From Bifidobacterium pullorum subsp. saeculare (GTDB taxonomy: Bacteria > Actinomycetota > Actinomycetes > Actinomycetales > Bifidobacteriaceae): a stretch of 64,000 bases of DNA. Both the position numbers and the translations under genes were made by a program. The notes beneath the pieces were generated by a model. The model was not told where the DNA came from. It worked only from the letters and a program-made list of their open reading frames with translations, and ran no database searches. Where the stretch lies: contig NZ_JACLYU010000010.1 in assembly GCF_016899725.1 (NCBI RefSeq), forward strand, positions 1 to 64,000, given 5' to 3'. Positions 7,667 to 16,696 of this stretch are shown one piece after another. The number at the start of each line of letters is the position of its first letter. The stretch's first letter is position 1.

Positions 7667-7701
7667 GCCCGGGCATAATCCGGCGTTGTCCCCGCCCGGG
7701 C
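7667..7701. terminator. weak hairpin after the response regulator
   Basis: GCCCGGGC occurs at 7667-7674 and again at 7694-7701, so the two can pair with a 19-nt loop. No T-run follows. It could end the 3824-7640 operon, but the evidence is thin. Confidence 0.3.
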
Positions 7702-7828
7702 TGTCTCCAGTTCATGCGGCGGTATGCTAGGTGAGAGATGGCCCAACCCCGGTCGGGCAGGGGCCATCGGTGCGATGCAGGGCGTGTCACAACCGGCGTG
7801 ACCGTCGTCCACGAGGAAGGGCAGAGCC

Positions 7829-8428
7829 ATGGCCAGGAATGCCGAATCCGATGAGCCCGAGGGGGCCGACGAGTTCGGCCTGCCACGGCCGCAGCAGTAC
7901 GAGGGGCCTTATTTCGACGTCCGGGATTACTTGGGCGAGGCGTACGCGGAGGCGAAATCGCTCGAGGAGGCCATCGAGATGCGCGGCGCGGACGCCTTTG
8001 CCCAGGAGGTCGACCCGGCGGATTTTCTCGAGGAGGCGTCACCTGACGAGACCAGGCTGGGAATCGCCGAGCTGTGGGCGGAATCCACCTGGCATGAGGG
8101 CGCCTCGTCAAGGGACGTCGAACGCGAAAGGGCTGTCGCGGCAATACAGGAAGGTGACATCCTCGAGGTCCAGCGATGCCCCACGGAGCAAAGCGGATAT
8201 GGCTATGTCTTCATCCTGACGGATGGGACCGTGCTGCCCTACACGCCGTTCCATGACTACGACGACCAGTTCTTCAGGCGCGCAATCGACGGATGCAGGG
8301 ACGGCGAACGTCTGGTCTGCCGTGTCAGAAGCGTCGTATGCCATGGCGGAGACCACGACGTGCCCGTCGATTCGGATTTCTGCTGGCGTGTCTACTCCTG
8401 CAAGGTGACCGTGGTCAGACGTCGCTAG
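7829..8428 (+). CDS. acidic soluble protein of unknown function
   Basis: I do not recognise this 199-residue protein. The first half is strongly acidic (Glu/Asp-rich, with FDVRDYLGEAYAEAKSLEEA). The second half is richer in beta-type residues, with Cys at several places, GYGYVFILTDGT and a C-terminus ending in VVRRR. There is no signal peptide or membrane helix, so it is probably cytosolic. An AGGAAGGGCAGAGCC stretch precedes ATG. It stands alone between a rightward regulator and a leftward one. Confidence 0.6.
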   Translation: MARNAESDEPEGADEFGLPRPQQYEGPYFDVRDYLGEAYAEAKSLEEAIEMRGADAFAQEVDPADFLEEASPDETRLGIAELWAESTWHEGASSRDVERERAVAAIQEGDILEVQRCPTEQSGYGYVFILTDGTVLPYTPFHDYDDQFFRRAIDGCRDGERLVCRVRSVVCHGGDHDVPVDSDFCWRVYSCKVTVVRRR

Positions 8429-8470
8429 AGGCCGATGGCGGGTCGCGCAGCATATGCCCTACGCGCCGTC

Positions 8471-9121
8471 CTACCGCAGCGCCCGCCAGTAGGCGACGGC
8501 GATCTGCGTGCGGTTGCGCAGGTGCAGCTTGGCCAGGATGGCGCTGATGTGGTTGCGCACCGTGCCCGCCCCCATGAAGGCGGTCTCGGCGATCTGACGG
8601 TTGTCGAGCCCTTCCGCGATGAGGGCGACCACCTCGCGCTCGCGGGCGGTCAGCTGCGGGAACAGCGCGGCCAGGTCGGGTGCCCCTGCGCCGCCCCTCA
8701 CCCCGGCGCCGTTCGTCCCGAGCGTCACCGCGCGTTCGAGCACCTCGCCCTCCAGCACGCTCCGTCCGGCCGCCACGGCGCGCAGGGCCGGCGCCACCCC
8801 GGCCACGTCCTGCTTGATCAGATAGCCCGCGGCCCCGAGCACAAGCGCGCGCACGATGTACTCGTCGTCCGAGAAGGTGGTGAGGAACACCACGCGCGGC
8901 GGGTCCGGCGCAGCGAGGATCCGCTCGGCCGCCGCAAGTCCGTCGACGCCGGGCATCTGGATGTCGAGCAGGGCGATGTCCGGCGAAAGCTCCGCGGCCA
9001 GGCGCACGGCCCCGGCTCCGTCAGCGGCGGTCCCGACGACCTCGATGTCCGGCTGCGCGCCCAGCACGATCGCCAGCGACGAGACCACCACTGCGTCGTC
9101 GTCGCACACGATGACCCTCAT
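8471..9121 (-). CDS. NarL/LuxR-family response regulator
   Basis: About 216 residues from the ATG at 9119-9121, which overlaps the kinase stop (ATGA); an upstream in-frame ATG at 9166 lies inside the kinase gene and is less likely. The receiver domain has CDDD near the start, phospho-acceptor Asp in IALLDIQMPGVDG, LTTFSDDEY and GYLIKQD. The DNA-binding domain is of LuxR type (LTAREREVVALIAEGLDNRQIAE). With the adjacent kinase it forms a two-component system divergent from an ABC exporter, the likely target. Confidence 0.9.
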   Translation of the reverse strand: MRVIVCDDDAVVVSSLAIVLGAQPDIEVVGTAADGAGAVRLAAELSPDIALLDIQMPGVDGLAAAERILAAPDPPRVVFLTTFSDDEYIVRALVLGAAGYLIKQDVAGVAPALRAVAAGRSVLEGEVLERAVTLGTNGAGVRGGAGAPDLAALFPQLTAREREVVALIAEGLDNRQIAETAFMGAGTVRNHISAILAKLHLRNRTQIAVAYWRALR

Positions 9122-10209
9122 GCGGGCCTCCTTCCAGTTCTGGGGACGCTCGCGAAGACCGTCCAACCTCCAGTGGCCCCGGGCCCCGCGCGGAACGTTC
9201 CGCCGAGGGCGCGCACACGCTCCTCCATGCTGGCAAGCCCCATGCCGGACGCGCCGCCCGCGGCCCCGGCCCCGGCGCCGTCGTCGGTCACCGTGAGACG
9301 CCAGAGACCGGGATGCTCGACGAGCTCCACGCGCAGGTGCCGCGCATGGGCGTGACGCAGCGTGTTGGACACCGCCTCCCTCACGACGGCGACGAGGCAG
9401 GCGGCGACGGGCGCGTCCACCTCCCCGGCCTCCACGCTGACCTCGGCAGCGACATCCGTGCCCGCGCAGGCGCGTTCGACGACGGCCCGCACCTGCACCG
9501 AGAGGTCGGTCGCGTCGTCGCGCAGGTCGTGCACGCTCGAACGGACCTCGTCGAGCGCCTCGCGCACCGTGGCGGCCACGGCGGCGAGATCGCGCTCGGC
9601 AGGTTCCCCCGCATGGACGACGCGGAAGGCCTCCGCCTGCACCGCGGCGCGCGTGAGCAGATGCCCCACGTTGTCATGGATCTCCCGGGCGATGCGCGCC
9701 CGCTCGCCGAGCGTGGCCAGGCGCACCTCGTAGTCCTGGGCGTCCAGCAGGTCGCGGTTCCTTGCCTCGAGCCGCAGCTCGTGCTCGCGCAGCTCGTCGG
9801 CGCGCCGCAGGATCCGGCTCCGGGCGCGCATCATGGTCTCCGTGCGCACCGCCAGCACGGCGGCGACCACGCCGGCGATGAGACCGCACAGGGCGGCGTC
9901 CGGGGCGATCGCGCCCGCAAGCAGCGCCCCCGCGGCGGGCGCCGCGGCGACGAGGGCGGCCGCGGGAGTCCTGCGGGCCAGGTCATAAGCGGTGGGCGCG
10001 GCGAAGAGGGAAGCCACGGGCAGCGCGCACGCGAAGGCGCAGTAGCACAGGGCAGGGGCGGGCCGCGCCCGGTCGGGGAGCAGTTCGGCGGCGAACGCGC
10101 ACGCCGCGGCGGCCAGCAGCGCGCCGGTCGTGGCGAATCCGGTGCCCGCCAGCGCCAACGCGGGCACGCAGCATGCGAGCGCGATGAGCTTGTCGGCGAT
10201 CCTCCCCAT
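9118..10209 (-). CDS. sensor histidine kinase (HisKA_3 / NarL partner)
   Basis: The 363-residue kinase has an Ala-rich membrane region of about four helices within the first 125 residues, a coiled linker (RADELREHELRLEARNRDLL), and the dimerisation/phosphotransfer motif ERARIAREIHDNVGHLL with the phospho-accepting His near residue 178. The N box (REAVSNTLRHAHARH) and G boxes (DDGAGAG, GMGLASMEERV) are intact. It is co-transcribed with the regulator, whose start overlaps its stop. The divergent ABC exporter gene begins 123 bp away, so shared control is likely. The very short extracytoplasmic loops suggest it senses within the membrane or through the exporter. Confidence 0.9.
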   Translation of the reverse strand: MGRIADKLIALACCVPALALAGTGFATTGALLAAAACAFAAELLPDRARPAPALCYCAFACALPVASLFAAPTAYDLARRTPAAALVAAAPAAGALLAGAIAPDAALCGLIAGVVAAVLAVRTETMMRARSRILRRADELREHELRLEARNRDLLDAQDYEVRLATLGERARIAREIHDNVGHLLTRAAVQAEAFRVVHAGEPAERDLAAVAATVREALDEVRSSVHDLRDDATDLSVQVRAVVERACAGTDVAAEVSVEAGEVDAPVAACLVAVVREAVSNTLRHAHARHLRVELVEHPGLWRLTVTDDGAGAGAAGGASGMGLASMEERVRALGGTFRAGPGATGGWTVFASVPRTGRRPA

Positions 10210-10332
10210 GCCACCAGTCTACGGGAGTCGGCGGGCGCCGAGGCCCGCGCCGTGACCCATGACAAAAGTCACTTCCCCGGCGCGCATCCCCGCCGTATGG
10301 TGGAACCATCACTCGAGGAAGGGAGGCCGCCG

Positions 10333-11271
10333 ATGCCCGACATCGTGAACGTGCGGGGGCTCGTCAAACGCTACGGGGCGACCCTCGCCCTCGACCACTT
10401 CGTCCTGCGCATCGCGCGCGGCGAGATCTTCGGTCTCCTGGGGCCCAACGGCTGCGGCAAGACCACGGCCATCAACTGCATGCTGCAGCTGCTCACCTAC
10501 GACCGCGGGTCCATCGAGCTGTTCGGCGAGCCGATGACGCCCACCCGCTACGACCTCAAGGCGCGCATCGGCGTGGTCCCGCAGCAGGTGGCCGTCCTCG
10601 ACGAGCTCACCGTCCGCGAGAACGTGGACGCCTTCTGCGCGCTGTACGTGGCGGACGCTCGCACGCGGCGGCGCCTGGTGGACGAGGCGCTCGACTTCGT
10701 GGGCCTCACTGACCACGCCAAGAAGCGCCCGCGCAAGCTGTCGGGAGGCCTGCTGCGGCGCCTGAACATCGCCTGCGGCATCGCGCACCGGCCGGAGCTG
10801 CTCTTCCTGGACGAGCCGACCGTGGCCGTGGACCCGCAGAGCAGGAACGCCATCCTGGACGGCATCCGCCGGCTGCGCGACGAGGGCGCCACCGTGGTGT
10901 ACACGAGCCACTACATGGAGGAGGTCGAGCGGATCTGCGGACGCGTCATGATCATGGACGCCGGCCGTTCGGTCGCCGAAGGCACGCCCGACGAGCTCAA
11001 GCGCCTGATCGACCTGGGCGAGAGGATCGTGGTGGAGCTCGACGCCCCTGGCGAGGCCCTGCTTGAGCGTGTGCGCGGCCTGCGCTGCGTCACGCGCGCG
11101 GTCTACGCGGACGGGGAGCTGCGCCTGGACTGCGCGCCGTCCGCCCACGCCCTGCTCGATGTGTTCGGCGTGCTGGAGGAGGCGGGCGCCGTGCCGGGGC
11201 GCGTGTGGTCGGAACCGCCCACTCTCAACGACGTGTTCCTCGAACTATGCGGCCGGGAGCTGCGCGACTAG
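10333..11271 (+). CDS. ABC transporter ATPase (drug/lipid exporter type)
   Basis: The 312-residue ATPase has Walker A LGPNGCGKTT, signature LSGGLLRRLNIA, Walker B LLFLDEPTVAVDPQ and switch His in TSHYMEEVERI, then a C-terminal domain of about 90 residues typical of DrrA-like exporters. GGGAGG lies upstream of ATG at 10,333. It is followed after 12 bp by the first of two ABC-2 permeases, making a complete three-gene exporter divergent from its likely two-component regulators. Walker A has Cys in place of the usual Ala/Ser, a common tolerated variant. Confidence 0.9.
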   Translation: MPDIVNVRGLVKRYGATLALDHFVLRIARGEIFGLLGPNGCGKTTAINCMLQLLTYDRGSIELFGEPMTPTRYDLKARIGVVPQQVAVLDELTVRENVDAFCALYVADARTRRRLVDEALDFVGLTDHAKKRPRKLSGGLLRRLNIACGIAHRPELLFLDEPTVAVDPQSRNAILDGIRRLRDEGATVVYTSHYMEEVERICGRVMIMDAGRSVAEGTPDELKRLIDLGERIVVELDAPGEALLERVRGLRCVTRAVYADGELRLDCAPSAHALLDVFGVLEEAGAVPGRVWSEPPTLNDVFLELCGRELRD

Positions 11272-11283
11272 GAGGCGGGGACG

Positions 11284-12522
11284 ATGAGCCACGGAACCAA
11301 CGGACCGCGCACGGCGCTTCGCCTCGTGCGCTTCGACCTGACCCAGGCGCTGCGCAACCGCGGCATCGTCATCTGGGTCATGGTCTTCCCGATCGTGCTG
11401 GCCTCGATCTTCATGGTCATGTTCGACGGCTACGAGTCGGGCGAGGCGGCCACGGACATCCACGTCGGCCTGGTCATCGACGGTTCGGCCGGGACCACCC
11501 GTCTCGCCGACGCGCTCAAGGAGGCGACGGAGGGGACCTCCGAAGGCGCGGCCTCGGCGGGCGCGGCCGACGCGGCCCCGCTCGACATCACGACGTACAC
11601 GGACGAGCGGGACGCCGCCGCAGCGGCCGACGCCGGCGAGGTCTGCGCCTACGTGCTGCTGCGCGAAGGCGAGCGCCCGCGGATGGTCGTGCCGGCGCGC
11701 GAGGCGGGCGGCATCGAACAGGCAATCGTCCAGCTCGTGCTCGACCGCATCGAACAGGTGAGCGAGACGCTCGCCATCGTGGCCAAGCAGGACCCCGCGG
11801 CGCTCGCCCGGCCCGGGGTGGCCCGGGCGCTCGCCGCCTCCCTGGCCGGCGACGACGTCATCAGCGAACGGATCGCCGTCCTGAGGACCCAGTCGAGCGA
11901 GTTCACGCGCTACTACTACGCCATGCTCGGCTTCTCCAGCCTCATGGGCGCGCAGGTGGCGCTGCTGCTGGTCGTCTCCAAACGGGCGGACGGCTCGCCG
12001 GCGGGCATGCGCCGCCAGGTCTGCGCGACCGGCCCCCTCGCCCAGCTCGCCTCGGGGCTCATCGCCTCGTGGATCGTGGTCTTCGGCTGCCTGGTCGTTT
12101 CCCTCGCCTTCATCAGACTCGTCGCGAAGGTGAGCCTGGGCGGCCGGGAGGGCCTCGCCGTGCTCGCCTGCGCGGCATGCGCGCTTGTCAGCTGCGCAAT
12201 CGGCACGCTCGTCGGCGCCGTGCCGCACGTCCCGACGGGCGCCAAGGATGTCGCCCTCACCGTGCTCACCATGGGGCTGTCGCTGCCGGCGGGACTGTTC
12301 GGCACGCCCGCGCAGCACCTGGGCGACTGGCTGTCCCTCCACCTGCCGTGGGTGCAGCTCGTGAACCCCGCCGTGCAAGTGGGGGAGACGTTCTACCGCC
12401 TCACGTTCTACGATTCGCTCGCGCCGTTCGCGGCCTCGCTCGTGACCCTCGCCGCGATGTCCGCCGTGTGCTTCGCGGTGGCGGCGCTTCTCATGAGGAG
12501 GCAACGCCATGCATCTCTGTAG
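11284..12522 (+). CDS. ABC-2 type permease (1 of 2)
   Basis: The 412-residue permease has one N-terminal helix (VIWVMVFPIVLASIFMVMF), a long extracytoplasmic segment of about 190 residues, and five or six clustered helices in the second half. This is the ABC2_membrane_3 (YhgE/DrrB-like) layout. The extracellular segment is Ala/Asp/Glu-rich with no recognisable fold. A purine-rich AGGAGGCGGGG site precedes ATG. It overlaps the next permease by 14 nt, consistent with coupled translation and a heterodimeric membrane component. Confidence 0.88.
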   Translation: MSHGTNGPRTALRLVRFDLTQALRNRGIVIWVMVFPIVLASIFMVMFDGYESGEAATDIHVGLVIDGSAGTTRLADALKEATEGTSEGAASAGAADAAPLDITTYTDERDAAAAADAGEVCAYVLLREGERPRMVVPAREAGGIEQAIVQLVLDRIEQVSETLAIVAKQDPAALARPGVARALAASLAGDDVISERIAVLRTQSSEFTRYYYAMLGFSSLMGAQVALLLVVSKRADGSPAGMRRQVCATGPLAQLASGLIASWIVVFGCLVVSLAFIRLVAKVSLGGREGLAVLACAACALVSCAIGTLVGAVPHVPTGAKDVALTVLTMGLSLPAGLFGTPAQHLGDWLSLHLPWVQLVNPAVQVGETFYRLTFYDSLAPFAASLVTLAAMSAVCFAVAALLMRRQRHASL

Positions 12523-13687
12523 ACTCGCCGGCCGCGTGGCCTTGCGTCACCGCGGACTCCTCGCCCTGTACGTGGCCATGATGGCCGCGTTCGGATTCCT
12601 CATGGCGGCCTCGGCACCCGCCGAGTCCACCACCTACCAGGAGACGCGCCCCACGGTCGCGGTGATCGACCGCGACGGGTCGAAGATCTCGGGCGCGCTC
12701 GCCGACTTCGTGCGCGGCGCGGGCACGCCGGTGGCACTGCCCGACTCGGCCTTCGCGCTGCAGGACGCGGCGGCGAAGGACCTGGCCACCTACGTGCTGG
12801 TCATCCCCGAAGGCTACGGCGACGCGCTCGTCGACGCGGCGCGCGAAGGGGCCGCCATGCCCGCCCTCGAACGCTCGGTGAGCTTCCAGGGCGCCCAGGG
12901 CTCGCTCATGGACGAGCGGACCCGCGCCTTCGCACAGGAGATCTTCGCCCTGCTCAAGAACACCGACGCCACGCCCGGGCAGGCCGTGGCCTGGGCCAGG
13001 AAGGCGCAGACCGCCCGCGTGGAGGTGGGCGTGACCGAGGGTACGGGCACCGGCATCCCGCTGTCCTACCTGCTGTACCTGCAGTTCTCCACCTACGTGC
13101 TCTTCGGCGGGACGGCCATCCTCATCGCGGCGGGCATGCGCTCGCTCGCCTCCGACGGGCCGGTCCACGCGCGCCTGCGCGCCTCCGGGGTGCCCGACTG
13201 GTCGCGCGAGACACAGCTGGCGCTCGCCTGCCTGGGCGTCGGCGTTATGGTCTGGATGGCCATGGGCGTCCTCGGAACGCTGTGGTGCGCCGGCGACCTC
13301 GCCGGCTCGGACCCCGCCCTCGTCCTGTTCGCCCAGCTGCCGCTGCTCGCGCTCGCCTGCGTGGGAGCCGCCTTCGGCTACCTGCTGTGGGGCCTGGGCG
13401 CCCGGGGCGACGTCGTGCACGCGGCGGGCAACATGGGCTCGATGGTGCTCACGTTCCTGGGCGGCACATGGGTCCCGCAGGCGAGCATGGGCGCGGCGGT
13501 GACGGCCGTCGCACGCTTGACGCCCATATGGTGGGTGATCCACGCGCTCGGCGACGTGTACGCGGCGACGGCGCCGGACCCCACGCTCGTGGGCTCGGTC
13601 GCGGCGCAGGCGGGGCTCGTGGCCCTTTTCGCCGTGGCGATCGCCGTCGCCGGGGCCGCGATCTGCCGCGCCCGCACCCGCTCATGA
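12509..13687 (+). CDS. ABC-2 type permease (2 of 2)
   Basis: The 392-residue permease has the same layout as its neighbour: an N-terminal helix (LALYVAMMAAFGFLMAAS), a large external domain, then a helix cluster starting near LSYLLYLQFSTYVLFGG and ending near the C-terminus. Similar length and architecture suggest an old duplication and a heterodimer with the upstream permease and ATPase. The substrate is unknown; membrane-active peptides or lipids are usual for exporters linked to NarL-type systems in bifidobacteria and relatives (inference). Confidence 0.88.
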   Translation: MHLCRLAGRVALRHRGLLALYVAMMAAFGFLMAASAPAESTTYQETRPTVAVIDRDGSKISGALADFVRGAGTPVALPDSAFALQDAAAKDLATYVLVIPEGYGDALVDAAREGAAMPALERSVSFQGAQGSLMDERTRAFAQEIFALLKNTDATPGQAVAWARKAQTARVEVGVTEGTGTGIPLSYLLYLQFSTYVLFGGTAILIAAGMRSLASDGPVHARLRASGVPDWSRETQLALACLGVGVMVWMAMGVLGTLWCAGDLAGSDPALVLFAQLPLLALACVGAAFGYLLWGLGARGDVVHAAGNMGSMVLTFLGGTWVPQASMGAAVTAVARLTPIWWVIHALGDVYAATAPDPTLVGSVAAQAGLVALFAVAIAVAGAAICRARTRS

Positions 13688-13783
13688 CCCTGGCACCGGC
13701 CGGCACGATATCATGGGCACAGCGGCGCGGGCGCGGCTTGCCCTGCGCCGGCCGGGACCCGACGCAATCGGAGGGACGTTGCG

Positions 13784-14529
13784 ATGGCATATGACTTCAA
13801 GCGGGAACAGCGCGACCTGTACCAGCCCAAGAAGAAACCGTCACTGGTGGACGTGCCGGCCATGACCTTCGCCGCCGTGGCAGGGGAAGGCGACCCCAAC
13901 GAGGAGAACGGAGCATATGCCAGGGCCACGGAACTGCTCTACACCTTCTCCTACACCGTGAAGATGTCCAAGAAGGGCACCTGGCAGCCCGCCGGCTACT
14001 TCGACTACGTGGTGCCGCCGCTCGAAGGGCTGTGGTGGAGAGCGCAGGGGCCTTCGACGGGACGGCGCTCGCCGACAAGAGCGCGCTGCGATGGGTCTCG
14101 CTCATCCGCCAGCCCGACTTCGTGACCGCCGAGGCGTTCCCGCGCCTGTGCGAGATGGCCGCCGCGAAGAAACCCGCGCTCGCCGACACGCTGGCATCCG
14201 GCGCCCTGCGTCTGGTGCGCTTCGCCGAAGGCCCATGCGCGCAGGTCATACATGCCGGCGGCTATGACGACGAACCGGCGACGGTGGATGCGCTTGCCGC
14301 GTTCATCGCGGACCAAGGGCTCGAAACCGACATCCCCGGGGAAGGGGAGCCGGGCGGGGACCATGGCGCCGCGGCCGCCGGCGACCCCGCGGCCATGCTC
14401 GGCACGCTTGATGCGGACGGCACCGTGCCGCCCGTCCGCCTGCATCACGAGATCTACCTGGGCGATCTGCGCAAGACCAGCCCGGACCGGCTCAAGACGG
14501 TGATCCGCCACCCCGTCCGGCCCCGGTGA
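13784..14529 (+). pseudogene. GyrI-like small-molecule-binding protein, frameshifted
   Basis: The first part (MAYDFKREQRDLYQPKKKP, then a KMSKKGTWQPAGYFDYVVPPLEGLWW region) and the second part (GAFDGTALADKSALRW onward, with RQPDFVT and GGYDDEPATVDAL) belong to one GyrI-like/YdhE-type protein of about 245 residues but lie in different frames. They are joined by adding one G to the GGGG run at 14,047-14,050, which restores QGAFDG. A one-base loss in a short homopolymer could be real decay, a reversible switch or a sequencing error. Such proteins bind small hydrophobic cations and often sit near exporters, as here. Confidence 0.75.
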
Positions 14530-14583
14530 CGGCGGACATCCGGCGCGTCATGCGCGGGACCCGCACGACACGAACCAAGGAGA

Positions 14584-15336
14584 ATGATGGAACTGGAGAT
14601 CATACGCGACGGGCTGCGCCTGCACGGCCTGCTCGAACGCCCCGACGACGGACGGCCCCACCCTCTGGTGATCATGTGTCACGGCTTCCACGGCGACCTG
14701 GGCCGTGACCCCGCCAGCCTCTACTCGCGCATCGCCAGACGCCTGGTCGCCGGCGGCGTGGGCGTGCTCCGCTTCGACTTCAACGGCCATGGTCGCAGCG
14801 ACGGCGACTTCAGCCGCATGGACGTGTGCAACGAGATCGAGGACCTCATCGCGGTGCTGCGCCACGCCCGGTCGCGCGCCGACGTGACCGACATCCGTCT
14901 GCTCGGCCATTCCCAGGGCGGCGTGGTGGCCGGCATGACCGCCGGCCTCTACCATGACGTGATCGACCGGCTCGTGCTGCTCGCGCCGGCCGCCGCGCTC
15001 AAGGATGACGCGTTGGCCGGCGTGTGCATGGGCCGGCGCTACGACCCTGCCCACATCCCCGACCTCGTGGACGTTCCCGGCGCTGGAGCGGTCGGCGGCC
15101 ACTATTTCCGCATCGCCCAGCTGCTGCCGATCCACGAGGTCACGGCACGGTTCGCCGGACCCGCGCTCGCCATCCACGGCGAGGCGGACACCGTCGTCGA
15201 CCCGGCGGCGTCACGGCGCTACGGCGAGACGATGCCCGACTGCGCCGTGAGGCTGTTCCCCGGCCTCGACCACGGCATCGAGGGGGAGGACTCCGAGGCC
15301 GCCATCGATTTGGCCGTCCGGTTCCTGACCGTCTGA
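14584..15336 (+). CDS. alpha/beta hydrolase, cinnamoyl (feruloyl) esterase-like
   Basis: The 250-residue hydrolase has the nucleophile elbow GHSQGG (Ser near residue 110), an acid residue in GEADTVVD and a catalytic His in LDHGIEG. The oxyanion region MCHGFHGD and the block RFDFNGHGRSDGDF are shared with the cinnamoyl esterase of Lactobacillus johnsonii (LJ0536) as I remember it, as are LLAPAAALK and HYFRIAQLLPIHEV. That family hydrolyses hydroxycinnamate esters such as chlorogenic acid, which suits a gut or plant-fibre lifestyle. No signal peptide, so the enzyme is intracellular. AAGGAGA precedes ATGATG; either ATG may start. Confidence 0.88.
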   Translation: MMELEIIRDGLRLHGLLERPDDGRPHPLVIMCHGFHGDLGRDPASLYSRIARRLVAGGVGVLRFDFNGHGRSDGDFSRMDVCNEIEDLIAVLRHARSRADVTDIRLLGHSQGGVVAGMTAGLYHDVIDRLVLLAPAAALKDDALAGVCMGRRYDPAHIPDLVDVPGAGAVGGHYFRIAQLLPIHEVTARFAGPALAIHGEADTVVDPAASRRYGETMPDCAVRLFPGLDHGIEGEDSEAAIDLAVRFLTV

Positions 15337-15340
15337 GCCC

Positions 15341-15376
15341 GACCGGCCGCCGCCCCCGTCCGCGGGCGGTCCGGTC
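15341..15376 (+). terminator. GC-rich hairpin after the esterase gene
   Basis: A GACCGG...CGCCGCCC arm can pair with GGGCGGTCCGGTC immediately after the esterase stop. No T-tract follows, so intrinsic termination is uncertain, but its position between the esterase and prs fits. Confidence 0.5.
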
Positions 15377-15429
15377 GGCGAGGGCCGTTATATTGGATGC
15401 CGCAACCCGAGTCACAGATGTTGGGAGAT

Positions 15430-16452
15430 ATGGTGAGCGCAATCCTGCAAGGAAAGCCCGATAAGTCTCTGATCCTGGTCACCGGACGCGCCTACCCGAA
15501 GCTGGCCGACGATGTCGCCGCACAGCTCGGCATCGACGTGTTGGAGACCACCGCCTACGACTTCGCGAACGGCGAGATGTACGTGCGCTACACCGATTCG
15601 GTGCGCGGCGCCGACGTGTTCGTCCTGCAAAGCCACGCGGGCCAGGTCAACAAGGCCATCATGGAGCAGCTCATCATGATCGACGCGGCCAAGCGCGCCT
15701 CCGCCCGCTCCATCACCGCCGTCTGCCCGCTCATCGGCTATTCGCGCCAGGACAAGAAGCACCGCGGCCGCGAGCCCATCTCCTGCCGCCTCGTGTTCGA
15801 CCTGCTCAAGACCGCCGGCGCCGACCGCATCATGTCCGTCGACCTGCACGCCGCGCAGTCCCAGGGCTTCTTCGACGGCCCGGTCGACCATCTCATCGCC
15901 ATGCCGGTGCTCGTCGACTACATCCGCGACCGCTTCCAGGGCCACCTGGACGACGTGGCGGTCGTCTCCCCGGACGCCGGCCGCATCCGCGTGGCCGAAC
16001 AGTGGGCGCAACGCCTCGGCGGCGGCCCGCTCGCCTTCGTGCACAAGACCCGCGACATCACCCGGCCCAACCAGGCCGTCGCCAACCGCGTCGTCGGCGA
16101 CGTCGAAGGCAAGGACTGCGTGCTCGTCGACGACCTCATCGACACCGCCGGCACCATCGCCGGCGCCTGCTCCGTGCTCAGGGACGCGGGCGCGAAGTCC
16201 GTCACCGTCGTCGCCACCCACGGCGTGCTCTCCGGCCCGGCCGTCGAACGGCTCAAGGGCTGCGGCGCCAGGGAGGTCGTGCTCACCGACACCGTGCCGA
16301 TCCCCGAATCCAAGCGCTGGGACGGGCTGACGGTACTGTCCATCGCGCCGCTGCTGGCCAGCGCCATCCGCGCCGTGTTCGAGGACGGGTCCGTGGCCGA
16401 GCTGTTCGACACCTACCCCGAGCACCACGGCCAGGGATTCCTGTTCGCCTGA
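15430..16452 (+). CDS. prs: ribose-phosphate pyrophosphokinase
   Basis: It makes PRPP from ribose 5-phosphate and ATP for nucleotide, His and Trp synthesis. The 340-residue protein has the class I features NGEMYVRYTDSVRG, a binding loop with DKKHRGREPIS, the divalent-cation/ribose loop MSVDLHAAQSQGFF and the PRPP motif CVLVDDLIDTAGTI. GGGAG precedes ATG at 15,430; GTG at 15,433 is an alternative. An upstream in-frame ATG at 15,397 lacks a ribosome site. A TTATATT-like element just upstream may be the promoter. Confidence 0.97.
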   Translation: MVSAILQGKPDKSLILVTGRAYPKLADDVAAQLGIDVLETTAYDFANGEMYVRYTDSVRGADVFVLQSHAGQVNKAIMEQLIMIDAAKRASARSITAVCPLIGYSRQDKKHRGREPISCRLVFDLLKTAGADRIMSVDLHAAQSQGFFDGPVDHLIAMPVLVDYIRDRFQGHLDDVAVVSPDAGRIRVAEQWAQRLGGGPLAFVHKTRDITRPNQAVANRVVGDVEGKDCVLVDDLIDTAGTIAGACSVLRDAGAKSVTVVATHGVLSGPAVERLKGCGAREVVLTDTVPIPESKRWDGLTVLSIAPLLASAIRAVFEDGSVAELFDTYPEHHGQGFLFA

Positions 16453-16511
16453 GCCACCGACGTATGGTATAAATGATGACTTGGCGGCCGGGCGCCGTTC
16501 CCGCCGCCGAT

Positions 16512-16582
16512 TCCCCCATGGTGTAACGGCAGCACACGGGTCTTTGGAACCCTTTGTCAAGGTTCGAATCCTTGTGGGGGAG
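16512..16582 (+). tRNA. tRNA-Gln (TTG)
   Basis: The acceptor stem TCCCCCA pairs with TGGGGGA. The anticodon loop CTTTGGA gives anticodon TTG, and a GGTTCGAATCC T-arm is present. CCA is not encoded. It lies between prs and glmU, a position seen in bifidobacterial genomes. Confidence 0.95.
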
Positions 16583-16696
16583 CTGCTGGGAAAGGGCGGG
16601 CCGCCCGCGCTCGAACGGCGCGGGAGGCCCGCCCTCCCCATATCCGGCCCGGAGTCCTTCCGCGGGGGAGGTCCGGACCCCGACCAAAGGAGAGGC

